Below, one piece after another: positions 25,387 through 36,564 of a DNA stretch of 64,000 nt. Position 1 is the stretch's first letter; the number at the start of each line of letters is the position of its first letter. A model generated the notes under the pieces. The model saw only the letters and a list, made by a program, of their open reading frames with translations, did no database searches and had not been told where the DNA came from. The stretch is from the NCBI RefSeq assembly GCF_003945595.2, contig NW_024103873.1, positions 1,178,001 through 1,242,000 on the forward strand, given 5' to 3'. The stretch comes from Pipra filicauda (Eukaryota; Chordata; Aves; Passeriformes; Pipridae). The position numbers and the translations under genes are program-made.

Positions 25387-25537
25387 AAGCTAAAATATTT
25401 TTACTGACTTGCTCTAATTTTCAACTTCTAAGCATGAATGAAAGCCAAATCAGAAATCAAAAACCACTTCATGCATTTAGGCCCAGATTTGATGAGTTAT
25501 ATCAGGTCAGAGTAAACTGACCATTAGCCCAATGCTT

Positions 25538-25585
25538 ATTGGACTTTACTTCTTCAGGTACATTGGGCTTTACTACTCCAGGTAA
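25538..25585 (+). repeat. 24-bp tandem duplication
   Basis: ATTGGACTTTACTTCTTCAG plus GTAC (25538-25561) is followed at once by ATTGGGCTTTACTACTCCAG plus GTAA (25562-25585), with four mismatches. There are only two copies. No function is evident. Confidence 0.8.
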
Positions 25586-28500
25586 AATACAGATGTAGCT
25601 GGAAAGCTTGAAATAAGTTTAATGTTAAGCCTGTATATAAATGCCATGCTGGACTAAGACCTAGCTTAAGGGTTTAAATGGCAATATGAACCATTATTGA
25701 GTTGATTTTCCCAACTAAACTCAGTCTCAGTGTTTAAGCCATTGAGATCAGCCTGGGACTGCTCAGAGCCTCTCCCACAGCTTTGTAATAAAACAGTGCT
25801 GGAGTCATGAATAAGCAAAACCTTGGTCCTGTGGTGAGCAAACAGCAAAGAGAGGATATTGCAGACATATCACTCCTGACAGGGCTAAGCAATAGGTGAT
25901 ACAGATAAGTGGGGTTGGAATAAAATATGATTAAACCAGTCTTTTCCATTCCATTTTGATTTAAGAGAACAAAGTGCAAACTATTCATCTTCTGTCTGGA
26001 GGCAGTAAATCAACTGATAGGGAAAGTGAAAAGTAAGTGGGGCGCCAGGAAAAGCAAATCATCACGTGCCAGTGAATTGCTTATGGAAAGGAGGGACTTG
26101 GGATTAAATAACAATGCAGAAGTATCGACCCGAGGCATCATCAGCATTTATGAAGGTGAGGAAAGGCACAAAAATTATCAACAACCACCAAGCACAAAGG
26201 GAGGTAAGAAAAGAGGGAAGATCAGAAGAGTTCACAGCAGCTCTGGGTCTAAGGCAGGTTCCATATTCATTTTTCTTCTGATTTTACCAGCATATCATAG
26301 AAGTGCTGTGTTTTAGGGAGTAGCAGGAGAAGAGCTGCCGAGGTACCAGCCCAGGAGAGATGGCCATGGTGCTGCTGGGCTTGTGGAGAAGGAAACAGCC
26401 CAGCAACTTCTCTCTAGTTCTCTTTATTTCCTTTTGCTACAAGTTTGAAGGTCAGTGATTGTCCTCCTCAAAGGTGAAGTCCATCACTGCAACAAGGGTA
26501 AGCCCAGACAGACATCACCCAGCAAGAGAAGACAACATGAACTCAGAACAGTTTCTAGTTCTCACGGGGGGAAAATAAGAAAGAAAGGAGAGAGAAACAA
26601 AAAAGAACCACAACCAAACCACTTGTTTGATTCAGCTGAAATTCCAAAACAAGTGCATAAATCAAACAACTTCAACTGAGACTGGAAGTAATGAAGAATG
26701 TATATCCTAAAGCACATTTTCTTTCAAAGCCTTTACTTTGTTTTGTTCAGTTGCACATGATTGGGGTTTTATTGGCTGCATGGGAGACAATCAAATGGCA
26801 AAGTGTTCCCCAAATCTGGTGGAGTTTTATCCAACCCACGTGTCATTCACAGCCATGTCATGGCCCAGAGCTCTGCTCCTAAGGCAGGGATTGCCCAGAG
26901 CTCCCTCACACTCCTTGTAGCACAATCTACAGTGGGATGTGCCTGCTCTGGGCCACAAAGCCTCTGGAATTTGGCAAATACCCCTCCCTGGTACCACTTC
27001 CATCACAGAAAGCTTCTCTCCTCTTCCTCTGAGAGTCTTTAAGAAAAAGAATTCAACTGAAAAGTCCAGATGCAGCAAGATATACCACTATTATGTTCCC
27101 TCCTAAACAATATCGATTCCATTAAAACGCTGCTTCCCACTGGAAATGTTCCTGAGCCACTCCTGCTTCCACTGGGCTGCTGAGGGAAGGCAGCACCACA
27201 GCAAGGGAAGCATATTTTAAATGTGTAGCACGAGAAAGTCTTAGTATCTGAAATGAAATCATTATACTGAGGTTAGATTATCATATTGAACCACTAAGGA
27301 ACAGAATACAGAGTCTCCTGAAGAAGGATCAATGTGTCAGCCAGGAAGGGATGGAGTCATGGACCACAATTGGCATCCTTTAGAGAAATAGCAAAGCAAA
27401 ATGAGCTAGAAACAAGCTGACTAGGTGAAATGAAGGGGATAATCCTCCATTTCTCACAAAAGCCCACAAGGAGATGAGTTGCCAGCACCAGCTACGTCCT
27501 TGCAGGGCGATGGTGAAGAGGAACACTCAGTGAAGAGCGAGGACTTATTTTATTCTTCACCGATACTGTAGATTAGCAATAATAATGAAAATCCCCACAG
27601 TGCCTCCCCACTGCTGCACCATTACCAACAGGTTTTGCCTTTAGACCTCACCTACTGCCTGTGGGATTCGAGGTGGGGGTGACACAGGAAGGGTCACTCC
27701 CCAGCACGGGCAGAGGACACCCCAGTTCCTGTACCCCGAGCAGGACATGTCCCTTTCCCAGCTCAGAGGCACAGCCAGAAGGGCTCATCCCCACACAGCT
27801 GTTCCATGGAGCAGCAGGGAAGCCAAGGGCCATGGACACTGAGGAGTCCCCAGCATGGCAGGGAAGAGGCTGGGAGGGTCAGGGCAGGTGACACACTTGG
27901 AATAATCCCTCAAGGCTGAAATTTCTTGATGTGCAAAAGCACCTTGTCACTGGAAATAAACAGGGCATAAAAGTGATTCCCACTCCAGGACCTTTTCTAA
28001 GACAAGATACAAAAATATCCTTTGTTGACTAAATTGGACCATAAACTATGAAGTTTGAGGGATGTTGCCTTGGGCACTGCTGCTGCCTCACGTGGCATCT
28101 CATCCCCTCCCAGGGCCAGGCAGAGGACCAGACACTGTCCAGTGCTGTCCAGTCCCTGCACCACCCTCTGCTCCCTGGAGAACACAACACATTGCTCTTA
28201 CAGTGACATTTTGCAGCTGAGGTGCAATTTTTCAGAGATTGCAAGCCTGGGAAGGCAAGCAAGGCCTCTTCAGGTTTATAAATCCCGTGTCATCTGCACA
28301 CCAGGTCTGTGAAAAAAGTATTACTTGCTGTTTCAACTAATGTCAGCAGTTACAGGGAACGGGAAGAGAGGGAGGAGGGAAGAAATGGAAAGTATAAGCA
28401 TATCTGAGCCTTTCTGATTTAACTTAAATCTCCACTTCTACTGGAGGAAACAGTATTAGGGTGGATATGAAAGTGGCTGCACTGGATCTGAGTTTGGAAA

Positions 28501-29297
28501 GCTTTTCTCTGCTCCTCACAAAGCCAGTTACACAGGGAAAATTAATCAGTTCCAACAAATTGCCCTCCAGGTGCAGATCCTGGGTCACGGCTGGAGCTTC
28601 TACCAAGGACTAGGCATTGGCAGGGTTCACACACAGCAGCAGGGTGGGAACTGGAGAGCAGTAACACCTGTGAAAACCCAGCTCACGCTGTAGGCATTTA
28701 CACAGAAGAGTTTCTAGGTGTTACTTTACTTTTTAGCAGTGCTTAGTCTGTAATCTCTGTCATTTCCAGATTCATTATGGTACCACGTGGTTTCCTTGCA
28801 AAAATGGGCCCAAACTGAAGTTCTGCATCACAGAAGAGCTGCAGAGCTGCCCTTCCTCAGAGCATCCTGCCTGAAAACAAGGAGGGAGCAATAAGGAGAG
28901 CAACAGTCCTACCCCTGCACTGTCCCAGCCAATGTCTGCTCAGAAACAACTCCCAGACCCCTTCTAGGAGTATCCTCAGTACCCCAACGGGATTGCAGCA
29001 CCCCCAGGCAAGCCAGTTCCAGCACAGCATCATTGATCCTGACCCATCAGCAATGCTAAACCAGACCACAGGCCTGGCAGCAAACCCAGGTTGTGTCCTG
29101 CCCAGGAAAGGAGGTTCCACCACGGGCACTCTGCAGCTCTCAGCCAAGATTTGTCACAGGAGCTTAACTGAGAGTTACCTCAGCTTTCCAAGGGGAAGGA
29201 GCTGCCTGGAGCTAATTCCTGCTGGCTGGAGCCCCACACTCCATAACCAGCACCCTGCCCAGCAGAGGCAGCACCCACCTGTGCCAGCCCAAGCCCA
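25586..29297. other. Long unique stretch
   Basis: No supported gene. A + frame of 96 codons at 26026-26316 is rich in Lys, Arg and Ser and has no domain; - and + frames at 26691-27078 overlap in several phases and are not convincing. From 27.6 to 29.3 kb the sequence is more GC-rich with mixed short open frames. Confidence 0.5.
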
Positions 29298-29380
29298 TCT
29301 CAGGCACAGGCTGTGACCCTTGGGGATGGTCCTGTGCAGGACAGCTGGTCCTTCCAAGCCAGCACACCCTGTGGCTCTGT
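29298..29380 (+). mobile_element. Short CR1-like relic (type C)
   Basis: Blocks TCTCAGGCACAGGCTGTGAC, CTTGGGGATGGTCCTGTGCA and a final CACACCCTGTGGCTCTGTG follow the same order as the type C copies at 4148-4325 and 48321-48417. Part of the middle, where GTTGGACTGGATGATCC is expected, has been reduced to CAGCTGGTCCTTCCAAG. The short length makes this the weakest CR1 call of type C. Confidence 0.55.
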
Positions 29381-30498
29381 GCAGCTGCAGAGCCAGGTGC
29401 TCCCTCTGCACTGTGTCACCACACGAGGGTGACCAGCAGAGCATCATTTTGGTGCCCAAACTCCAGCACTGGACAGCGACCACAGCTTTTAGTGCCTTCC
29501 CTTCTCTATACTGAGAAACTTGTGGCTGAGCGCTGCTCTCCTGCAGCAGGGTCTGTGGAGCTCTTGGCACTGATCCCGTGTTGCCAGGAGCACTCAGGAG
29601 GCTGCTCCCGTGCAGTGACTGATGCTGACACCTACTGACACCCAGCCCTCGGCAGCACCACTGCTGGGATGGGATCCTGAGCCTCTCCAAAGGGATGCAA
29701 ACATCTGCAGCCCTCTAACCACTCACACTGCAGAGTTTTACTAGACCTGGAAAGAAAATACCCGTTACCTACATTAAAGTCACACAAGGTACTCACATCC
29801 CTGACCTGCAAGTGAGGGCTGGTCAGGCTGGGAACCTGAGGAAGCCTGGGGAGTGAGCTGCTGCAGCCCTGCTGAGGTGCAGGAGCTGGCACTGAGGCCT
29901 CTCTGCTGCTTCCCAGAGGGCTGATCTCCAGCCCCAAGGCTGTGTTGGAAACAAGAGCCCATTGCCAGCAGGACTGAGCCAGGGGAGATCAGCACCAACA
30001 AGTGATGCATTTCAGGGAAATATTCACCCCGAAATGAGAACATAACAACGCAGCATTGTCCATTTTCTTTCAGGAAAAGCATATCCTTCCATTATGTTTG
30101 TACTCAAAGATGATGCTTGGACTCAGAAAATAAATAATCAAGTGCATTAACCTTATTATCACAGTCTGTGCTTGAGCAAAACATCTGTTGGTTTTAGTTC
30201 CTACTCCAGCAACTACAGAAAAGTTTTGCTGAACCAAAACTTAATAAAACCATGAAAAAAATTTCAAATATTACCAATTTTTTTGAGCCAGAACTAATTT
30301 TTGCTGTATAGCAACATCTACACAAAAACATGCATGGAGACAAAAGCCAAATAGTTTAAATGAAGGTTGGAGTAGAGTCAGGGGCCTGATTTTCAGAGAT
30401 CAGTTAGGGGCAGATAAACAGTGTGCTAATTATTTGTTAATGAATATATTCTTAAATATGGTTCTGTTAGCCATGGAAGGAAATACCTTCTGCAAATG
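29381..30498. other. Unique spacer
   Basis: GC-richer up to about 30000, then AT-rich. A - strand frame of 171 codons (29175-29690) spans the boundary with the CR1 relic and has no domain. Nothing else recognised. Confidence 0.45.
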
Positions 30499-30800
30499 TG
30501 TTTGGGTTGGAAGGGACCTTAAAGTTCATCCCATCCCACCCCCTGCTGTGGGCAGGGACACCTTCCACTGTCCCAGGTTGCTCCAAGCCCCGTCCAACCT
30601 GGCCTTGGACACTCCCAGGGATGGGGCAGCCACAGCTTCTCTGGGCAACCTGTGCCAGGGCCTGACCACCCTCCCAGGGAAGGGTTCCTTGCCAATATCT
30701 AATTTAACCTCCCCTCTGTCAGTTTGAAGCCATCCCTCTCGCCCTGTCCCTGCAGCTCCTGAGGAAGGTCCCTCTGGCTTCCTGGTGGGTCCCTGCAGAC
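30499..30800 (-). mobile_element. CR1 LINE 3' fragment with ORF2 tail (type A)
   Basis: Read on the - strand, this copy starts with a GCAGGGACCCACCAGGAAGC block and then encodes an ORF2 end with FKLTEG, RPWHRLPREAV and KARLDGAWSNL. It continues through the 3' UTR and ends at CCCTTCCAACCCAAACA (30499-30515 on +). The ATTCTATG-like tail is absent and the element stops at AACCCAAACA. It is the first - strand CR1 in the window. Confidence 0.93.
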
Positions 30801-31199
30801 ACTGGCAGGATGAACCTCTGAACTGCAGCACTTGTTGCCTTTGCCTGGGAACAGCCTGCAAGTACTGACTGATTGCTTCCCATTTGCTTTATGCTGTGGG
30901 CCCACAGTTCCAATTTAAGGTAGTAATAATAATTATTATATTTTAGTATTGGAGCCCAGAATTGACTGTTCTCTCTTTATCCATTTTGGCTGTAATAGAG
31001 CATTGCTCAGGGAAAAAAAAGAAAATGCTGTTACAACAACCTCCAAAAGAATCGACTGTAATAATTATTTCCCATTACATGAAGATTTCTTCAGCTGTTC
31101 TACGGGGTTTTGCTGTGATTACTGAAAGCTGCAAACTCTGACACAGAAACACACGGATTCCTTTTTCCCCCCTCTCTTGAAATAGAAGAGGGGAAAAAG
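30801..31199. other. AT-rich spacer
   Basis: No gene or mobile element recognised. It contains ATAATAATTATTATATTTTAG at about 30925-30945 and a run of A near 31012-31019. Confidence 0.45.
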
Positions 31200-31560
31200 C
31201 CCTTTCTGTTCTCTCCCACCTCCTTGGCAGATGGTGGTGCAGCTCCACACCTCCCCCGGCCAGCTGGGAGGAACTGCAGGAATGCTGCGGGAAAATTCCT
31301 CCCTCGGGGCCAGTTTAGAAAGAGAGCGCAGAGGGAGGTGGGAGGTGGTGCAGCCCCCGCGGGGATGCCCCCGGCCCCTCCAGCACCTCCCATTTCCATC
31401 TGGGCTCCTGCCACTCCAACACCTCGGCACCGACGCGTCTTCCTTACCTCAGCTCTGAGCTCCAGCAGCTCCAAGACCCATCCCGTTTTCCCTTCTCTCC
31501 CACCTCAATCGGCTCATCTCAGTTCCCACTCGGCAGAGGCGGTGGGAATTTCCCCTTTTC
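31200..31560. promoter_or_regulatory. GC-rich, CpG-enriched patch
   Basis: I count about 15 CpG pairs between 31240 and 31550 (for example CCCCCGCGGGG, CCCCCGGCC, CACCGACGCGTC). That is clearly denser than the flanking sequence but not a strong CpG island. On the - strand a good 5' splice-donor lookalike, GAG|GTAAGG, lies at 31450-31442. Frames of 139 codons (+, 31224-31643) and 124 codons (-, 31100-31474, TTG start) cross the patch, and neither has a known domain. It could be a weak promoter or first-exon region, or only a GC-rich relic. Confidence 0.3.
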
Positions 31561-33761
31561 CTCTTCCCCTCCCGTCCAGCTTTGTCCTCCTTCACGGCAA
31601 GGATCAAACATTCCTGCAGTTTCTCAGTCTCATGAGCTTTTAGACAGCAGATGGTGAGCAGGAAATTGGGGAAACAAGTCACAGGATCATTGTTTGCTCT
31701 GTCAGGTCTCCCTGACAATGGAGGAAAGAAAGAGAAGAGGAAACTGGCTCTGGCCACACCTGAGGTTGATGCCCAGAAAGACAACACTACCTAAGGAATG
31801 ACATGATAAGAAATCCTGTCCTACTGGGGCTTAAAGTCCTGTGCTGAGCTTAAAAACCAGACCCAAAGTCCCCCTCTCAACATTCCAACCATCGGGTCAC
31901 ATGAATATACAGCAGCTACCCTAGAAATTCATCCAATATTTGAGACATTACCATCAACCACAGTAAAGCATCAGGAGGTTCTGCGGGTCAAGCACAGAAT
32001 GAAAGGACTGCTCAGGACCAATGGCCAGGACGTGTTCAAGTCCTACTAAAGCTCAGCTGTGTTTTGCTGGGGTTTCCCTGTATATTTCTGAAATGCTGGT
32101 AAAGCAAAAGCTGCTGGTTCTGATCAAGAGGAGACCACACTGAAGCACTTCAAAAATATCCTACTTTCTGTAAAGCACAAAGGGTTGAAAACAGATTATA
32201 TTTGTATACACATCGTAGCACCTGGTTTGGGTAATAATTATATATAAATATCCGCTAAATTTAAATTATCCTCTAACATTTGTTGCCATTGTATGAAAGG
32301 AATTCTGCTCTGATCAATAATTAGAAATCAATTACAGAGCTCTGTGTGCAGCAGACGATTACTCTCGTGACTCTCTATTATGAGCATTTGTAAGGGTGGT
32401 AATCCATCTTAATAATTCTTAAATCATGTATGAATATAGAAGTGCCTGTGGCAATATTCAATTCCTATTTAAGTCCAAGGAAAGCTGCCTGTTTAAATTA
32501 TCCAGAAGTTAAATTTCCCCTGAAATGCACTTTGATGTGAGTCCGTGCAAATACACGGTCACCACAAAACCACCTCGTCTTTCAAACAGGTGCCTGGAAA
32601 CGCTGCTCTGATTCAGGCTCTGAAACCAGTTCTGCTTTTATTCTCCACAAGAGGTGATTTATAATTTTTCCCCTTCCTATTAATAAATTCCAAGGCCTGG
32701 GCAGTGTATTGGCAGGTCCCTTTCTCAGGAACAACCCCAGGTCTGCAGTGATGGACTCCAATGCGATGCTTTCATATTTCAACCTTGAGTTCAGCCAGGG
32801 ACTATTGACTCACCCCTCCTGAGGCATAAATCACATTTCTCTCACTTCCATGGTCTGCTTCACTCTTAATTTCTCATTAAAGAAGTTTTAGTGACCCAGA
32901 AATGCTGGAGTATTGAGCAATGTACATTTGATTGTCAAGAGTTTGGTTTTTTCCCACTTTTTATTTGAAAACCAAGCTGCAATAGAGATTCCTGGTGGAG
33001 CCTGGGGCTCGAGTCCTGACAGCTCCCACCATTAAGCCTTGGATGGTGATGTCCTTTTGCCTCATTTTCTGACACATGAATGGGGATTTCTGTGGTCTAT
33101 TAGAGAAATTTCAGGGCTTCCTTTCCCAATGGATTCATACATTTCCAATTGCTGTATTTTTTCCCTCCTCTCTGGGAAGGCAACCCTTCCACACTGTAAT
33201 TCTAAGATACTGTAGTTGGAGCTAAACTAGTCCTCAGACTCCAATAAACAAATAGCAAATAGTGTTTGGGTTCACTTTTCAGCAGCACAGACAATTTTCT
33301 GAGTGGTTGTTTGGAATCCAAGTACAACACGAGGGTCTCACAGGACCAGATTTAAATACAGCAGGAACTGGAGCAAACCCAGTAAAGTTTGTTCTTCCTG
33401 CAAAACCGTCCATCACAAGATAAAAGCTGAGGCACAAACAAGGCTGCCCAGCATTAAAAACCCAGATTTCATCCCTGGATAGCCACACCTGGGAGGCACA
33501 GAGAGGTTTCCACGAGGACACAGAGCACAGGCTGACAAAAAACCTCACAAATGCCAATGAGTTTGGTTAAATGCTGTATCAGATTTCGGGGGTACCATTT
33601 TTTCCCCCACAGAAGAGGGAGAACAATGTTGGTGGTCCCTGCTATGTCCCAGGGGACACAACAGCCTGAGAGAGCAGCAGCATTTCAGAAATGCGTGTCT
33701 CAAAAAAACCCCAAAAACAATTCTCCAAAACCAAATACCCTAAAACCCTAACACCACCAGA
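31561..33761. other. Unique stretch, candidate conserved segment
   Basis: No gene recognised. The AT-rich segment from about 32200 to 32530 has balanced base composition, no simple repeats and several TAAT cores, which is the look of vertebrate conserved non-coding sequence. The rest is ordinary unique DNA. A tRNA B-box lookalike near 33006-33016 was rejected. Confidence 0.45.
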
Positions 33762-33928
33762 AAACCACAACCCCAAAAACCAAAACAACCCCCAAAAACC
33801 AAAACAACCCCCAAAAACCAAAACAACCCCCAAAACCCAAAACAACCCCCAAAACCCAAAACAACCCCCAAAAACTAAAACAACCCCCAAAAACCAAAAC
33901 AACCCCCAAAAACCAAAACAACCCCAAC
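33762..33928 (+). repeat. 19-bp C/A minisatellite, about 9 units
   Basis: C runs of four or five begin at 33771, 33789, 33808, 33827, 33846, 33865, 33884, 33903 and 33922. That is a constant 19-base period after the first 18-base step. The unit is approximately CAAAACAACCCCCAAAAAC. The + strand of the array is almost only A and C, so the - strand is only G and T with regularly spaced GGGGG runs. Open frames of 83 codons (+) and 62-86 codons (-), rich in Pro/Lys or Gly/Phe/Trp, are products of the repeat. Two CCCTAA motifs lie just before it (33738-33751). Confidence 0.95.
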
Positions 33929-36366
33929 CACATCAAAATTGAGGAGCCTCAGGGGTCACGAGAAGAACATCAGGACAGAGTTTCAGCTTATCTGAAACAT
34001 CCCTGTCACAAAGAATTAAAATTTACAGTGAAATCACAGGGTGCAACCTACCCACAGAATTATTTTAGAATTATTGGAGGAAATGGAAAGCAAAAGCAGG
34101 AACAATCCCAATTCAGCAGCTGAGACAGGAGGGTCAGCCCAGGTTACTGATCACCAAGTACAGCCCACGTGGGTCAGTCCAGGTTAATAAAATCCTTCTC
34201 TGCTTTTCCTTGGAGAGCCACGTTTTGGCTTGGATGAATGAGCATCCCCTTCTCCAGGATGGAAAAGGGAGTTCCTGCCTTCCCCAGCGCTTGCAGCAGG
34301 TCTGACACGAGGCCCTGTGTGACTGACACAGCAGCAACTCCTTTATTTCTACTGCAGAGAAAACAACTAAAGGATTGAATAATTCAGGAAGATGATTTCC
34401 TAAGTCATTTCTAAATATAAGGGGTTTATGTGCTTTTCCATACAAAGGATACTGAAATGAAAACCTCTCCCAGGCTCTTCCCTCTCTAAATTACTCCTCA
34501 CACCCCCTCAGTCACCTTTGCTTATCTATATTGTTTCTGAGAAAAACCTGTTGGTTCACTGACATCCAAAGCAGTGATAAAGGGTGATTGAAAGCTGGGT
34601 CTGTCAGATAGGGAACAGTTATCACGGCGTGATTTTGAGCCTGGAATTATACTGTATAATACCAGCTCCAAACAACACACCTCCAAAATGAATTTATGAA
34701 TGGCCTTTGCTAGATCTGAGGATAAACTTCTGGTAATAGAAAAGAGTCTATGAGCTGATGGATCAGCTTCTCATTGATGAGGGGGAGATATGCTTATGAT
34801 GCACTGGGAATTTCATGGATCAGGAGAAGTCCCTTTACACTAATTAAATGTCATAGATAAACATCTTCAGTTTTCAAATAATTTATCCTTCTTTCCCTTC
34901 CGTTTCAAACCAGGGGAATTGAACTGATCGGGACTGGAAGCACATCCACATCCAGGAGATAATTGCCTCTGGGAGTGAGGGAAAGCACCAGCCCTCCTTC
35001 CTGAGCAGGGACCTGCAGGCCTGGTCATCTGCAGGAGCTGGGCAAGAGGAAGGACTTGTCTCAGGACCATCTCCAGGAGCACCTCAGCCCTGTGTGATGG
35101 CTCAGGAGCAGAGGACGTGCCCACTGTTCTGTGCTCAGCCAGCCCTGGGGTATCCCAGCCCCCTGCCCACATCCCAGGGTCCAGACTGAACCCACCAAGG
35201 GCTCCCCCAGCCAGGGAGGAGCAGAGCTTGGGACACACAAGGACCTTGGAGGTTGAAGGAACTCACGACCGAGTGGGATTTTTATAACCCCAGCTTTGGG
35301 CACAGAGGCACAAATTCCACTAAAAATCCTTTTCTCATCTGTCCTTTCTGTTCCATCCCTCAGTTTTCCCAGCTGCAAACAAGGTTAACTTTCCCAGTGC
35401 CTCACCAGGGTATTTTGAGGATAGCTGTGGTGCCACAAAGCCATTAGTGAATTACTTTCTTAATAAGATGCTCAGATACAACATTAATAAGATCTGACAT
35501 CCCATGGAGAAAAACAGTGATGCTCCAGAATTTTAAAAAGGAAGCCACAAAGCCTTGAGCAAACTCAAGACTCCTGTGAAAGCTTGACTGCCTTGATCTT
35601 TAGGCCTCTCAGAGTTATGATGTCCTGGGACAAATTTGCATATTGTCCCCATACATGAAAGGTCTACAAGGAGGTCACCCAGAGCATCTCCTCTGTACTC
35701 CAACAACAAATGAACCATCTTGAGATGCAACAGAGATACTTCACAGCTTCTCCACTCAACTACAAAACTGTGTTCAACTCACTGAAAGTCATGAACTCAA
35801 AAGTTGTGTGAAGTTTTCCTTTGGCCTTAAATAAAATTTATCATCACAAAAAATATTTCAGGATTATTGAACAACAGTGGAGTGTTTACATCTACAGACA
35901 AGGCAATGAGTTCATACAAATGGCCACGGCTGACTGAACAAAATAACCTCCAGTTGGTGTGTAATTAATAATCTTATTACTCTGATGAATCAGCTTCTCT
36001 TATCTGGAGCACAAACACCCTTCCCTGTTATTCCATCCTGCAGAGCAGGGCACCCGGGCTGGCACACCAAGAGGGAGATCAAGGGGACTCACCCCCAATT
36101 TTGAATTACAGCCAAGTAATTCACACACTTCCCCCCCCCCCCCAGGATTTGGTAAATAACTGTGACACATGAATATGGAGCCCTTGCCCTCCTTGCAGAG
36201 GTCAGGCAGTCTGACACCATTTCCAATGCAGGAGCTACTCTGCCAACTCTCCACTGCCAAAGACAGGTCAAGCTGTCTGTAGGTGCAGCTGGAGCTGCAC
36301 AAACACTTCTTCCAAAGGCTAAAATTGCTCAGAAATAAAAATGTTTCTCAGCCTTGAGGCGAGACT
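33929..36366. other. Unique stretch
   Basis: No gene recognised. The segment 34880-35250 is GC-richer. A C run of 13 lies at 36131-36143. An A run of 17 (36367-36383) follows immediately and abuts the next CR1. Confidence 0.45.
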
Positions 36367-36385
36367 AAAAAAAAAAAAAAAAAGG

Positions 36386-36564
36386 TCATAGAATTATGGA
36401 ATTGTTTGGGTTGGAAAGGAATTTAAAACCCATCCAGTGCCACCCCCTGCCATGGCAGGAACACCTTCCACAATCCCAGGTTGCTCCAAGCCCTGTTCAG
36501 CCTGGCCTTGGACACTTCCAGGGATGGGGCAGCTGTTTGCTCACAGCTTCTCTGGGCAAACTAA
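36386..36564 (-). mobile_element. CR1 LINE 3' fragment (type A) beside an A tract
   Basis: Read on the - strand, it runs from the TTTGCCCAGAGAAGCTGTG block (end of ORF2) to CCAACCCAAACAATTCCAT and a TAATTCTATGA tail. About ten extra bases (around TGTTTGCTCA on +, 36534-36543) interrupt the coding part. On the + strand the 17-base A tract at 36367-36383 precedes it, so in element orientation the tail is followed by a T tract. CR1 tails are normally short octamer repeats, so the tract may be a pre-existing target or later slippage. Confidence 0.9.

Noticed and set aside
32996..33020. tRNA B-box lookalike (GGCTCGAGTCC)
   Set aside because: No A box, acceptor stem or cloverleaf can be formed around it.
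33642..33942. Gly/Phe/Trp-rich and Pro/Lys-rich reading frames
   Set aside because: They are translations of the 19-bp C/A minisatellite.
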